From: an uncultured Aquimarina sp.
GTDB lineage: Bacteria; Bacteroidota; Bacteroidia; Flavobacteriales; Flavobacteriaceae
DNA length: 7,110 bases
Direction: 5' to 3'
Assembly (NCBI GenBank): GCA_937958735.1
Contig: CALGNG010000017.1
Span: 1-7,110 of the forward strand
The position numbers and the translations under genes were made by a program. Every line of letters starts with the position of its first letter. Within the stretch, counting starts at the first letter, position 1. Of the stretch, positions 6,827 to 7,110 are shown piece after piece. The notes beneath the pieces are model-generated. The model was not told the origin of the DNA. It searched no databases and saw nothing but the letters and a program-made list of their open reading frames with translations.

Positions 6827-6867
6827 ATAATAACGCCTTGCTTTGGGTAAAAACAAGGCGTTATTAT
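6827..6867 (+). terminator. Hairpin terminator after tsaB
   Basis: A perfect 14-bp inverted repeat, ATAATAACGCCTTG (6827-6840) with CAAGGCGTTATTAT (6854-6867) around a 13-nt loop, starts 21 nt after the tsaB stop. The GC-rich top (CGCCTTG) sits on an A/U base, and the right arm runs into TTATTATTATAAC, a weak U-rich tail. Read on the minus strand the same stem is followed by CTTGTTTTTTAC, so it could also stop leftward transcription before it runs antisense into tsaB. Confidence 0.7.
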
Positions 6868-6870
6868 TAT

Positions 6871-7073
6871 AACTATATTCAACTAAAAACTTTAAAACTA
6901 TCTACACTCTTTTCTTTATAGCATAATTAACCATTTAAAAGCCCCACCCTACTCTTAACTCTTACCATCACCCACCTTTAATTATTACACTAAAACTACC
7001 TTAACAAGCATTAGTATAACAAAAACAAAACTTTTTATACAACCCTCTTTTTTAGCCTACTCTATAAAAACAC
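6871..7073 (+). promoter_or_regulatory. Gene-free, almost G-less stretch; possible Rho-loading (rut-like) zone
   Basis: I find no gene in these 203 nt. By hand count the plus strand has 53 C and only 5 G (at 6921, 6941, 7008, 7014, 7055), including 50 nt (6871-6920) and 66 nt (6942-7007) with none. C-rich, G-poor, unstructured RNA is the known property of Rho utilisation sites, and the stretch lies just where readthrough from maeB-tsaB would emerge. The alternative is neutral strand-specific mutation bias: the 3531-3804 spacer is also C-biased, but only about 2:1. The regulatory role is inference. Confidence 0.3.
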
Positions 7074-7095
7074 GGACTAATAAAACAATTAGTCC
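7074..7095 (-). terminator. Hairpin terminator for a minus-strand gene beyond the right edge
   Basis: A perfect 8-bp inverted repeat, GGACTAAT (7074-7081) and ATTAGTCC (7088-7095), closes a 6-nt loop. On the minus strand it is followed by GTGTTTTTATAG, a T5 run. On the plus strand it is followed by CTCAAAAAAA, with no T run. The polarity therefore suggests termination of a leftward gene whose 3' end lies beyond 7110, convergent with tsaB. Confidence 0.55.
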
Positions 7096-7110
7096 CTCAA
7101 AAAAAGCAAG

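Overview
The window looks like chromosomal DNA of an AT-rich member of the Bacteroidota, most likely a (marine) Flavobacteriaceae species. The evidence is protein style (a short QueG without the C-terminal extension, a MaeB-type malic enzyme, a tail-fibre N-terminus of the 'SWFETGDKPT...FWHKDE' kind seen in flavobacterial phages and prophages), the low GC content, TAA/TGA stops and the lack of clear Shine-Dalgarno sequences. The assignment rests on recognition by eye, not on a database search.

Layout. (1) 1-1182, plus strand: the 3' end of a PEBP/YbhB-like gene, then queG (epoxyqueuosine reductase), which seems to begin at a TTG only 9 nt after the preceding stop. (2) 1188-3530, minus strand: a compact three-gene set transcribed leftwards, convergent with queG (5 nt between the two stops). 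In transcription order it holds a 454-aa phage tail-fibre/adhesin-like protein with eight exact 14-residue head repeats, a small PAPS-type sulfotransferase, and a small APS-kinase-like P-loop protein that overlaps the sulfotransferase by ATGA. (3) 3531-3804: a non-coding divergent spacer. (4) 3805-6805, plus strand: maeB (malic enzyme with a phosphotransacetylase-like C-terminal domain) and tsaB, 19 nt apart. (5) 6806-7110: no gene visible. It holds a 14-bp-stem hairpin terminator after tsaB, about 200 nt that are almost free of G on the plus strand (5 G against 53 C by hand count; a possible Rho-loading zone), and a second hairpin placed to terminate a minus-strand gene lying beyond the right edge.

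The housekeeping genes serve separate jobs: tRNA queuosine synthesis (queG), tRNA t6A synthesis (tsaB) and pyruvate/NADPH supply from malate (maeB). The minus-strand trio is the accessory part. An APS kinase would make the sulfate donor PAPS, the sulfotransferase would use it, and the fibre-like protein is a trimeric binding protein of the phage-tail type. No other phage gene is in view. The trio is the best candidate here for a little-described system: a fibre/adhesin plus sulfation cassette set between conserved housekeeping genes. The functional link between the fibre and sulfation is inference.
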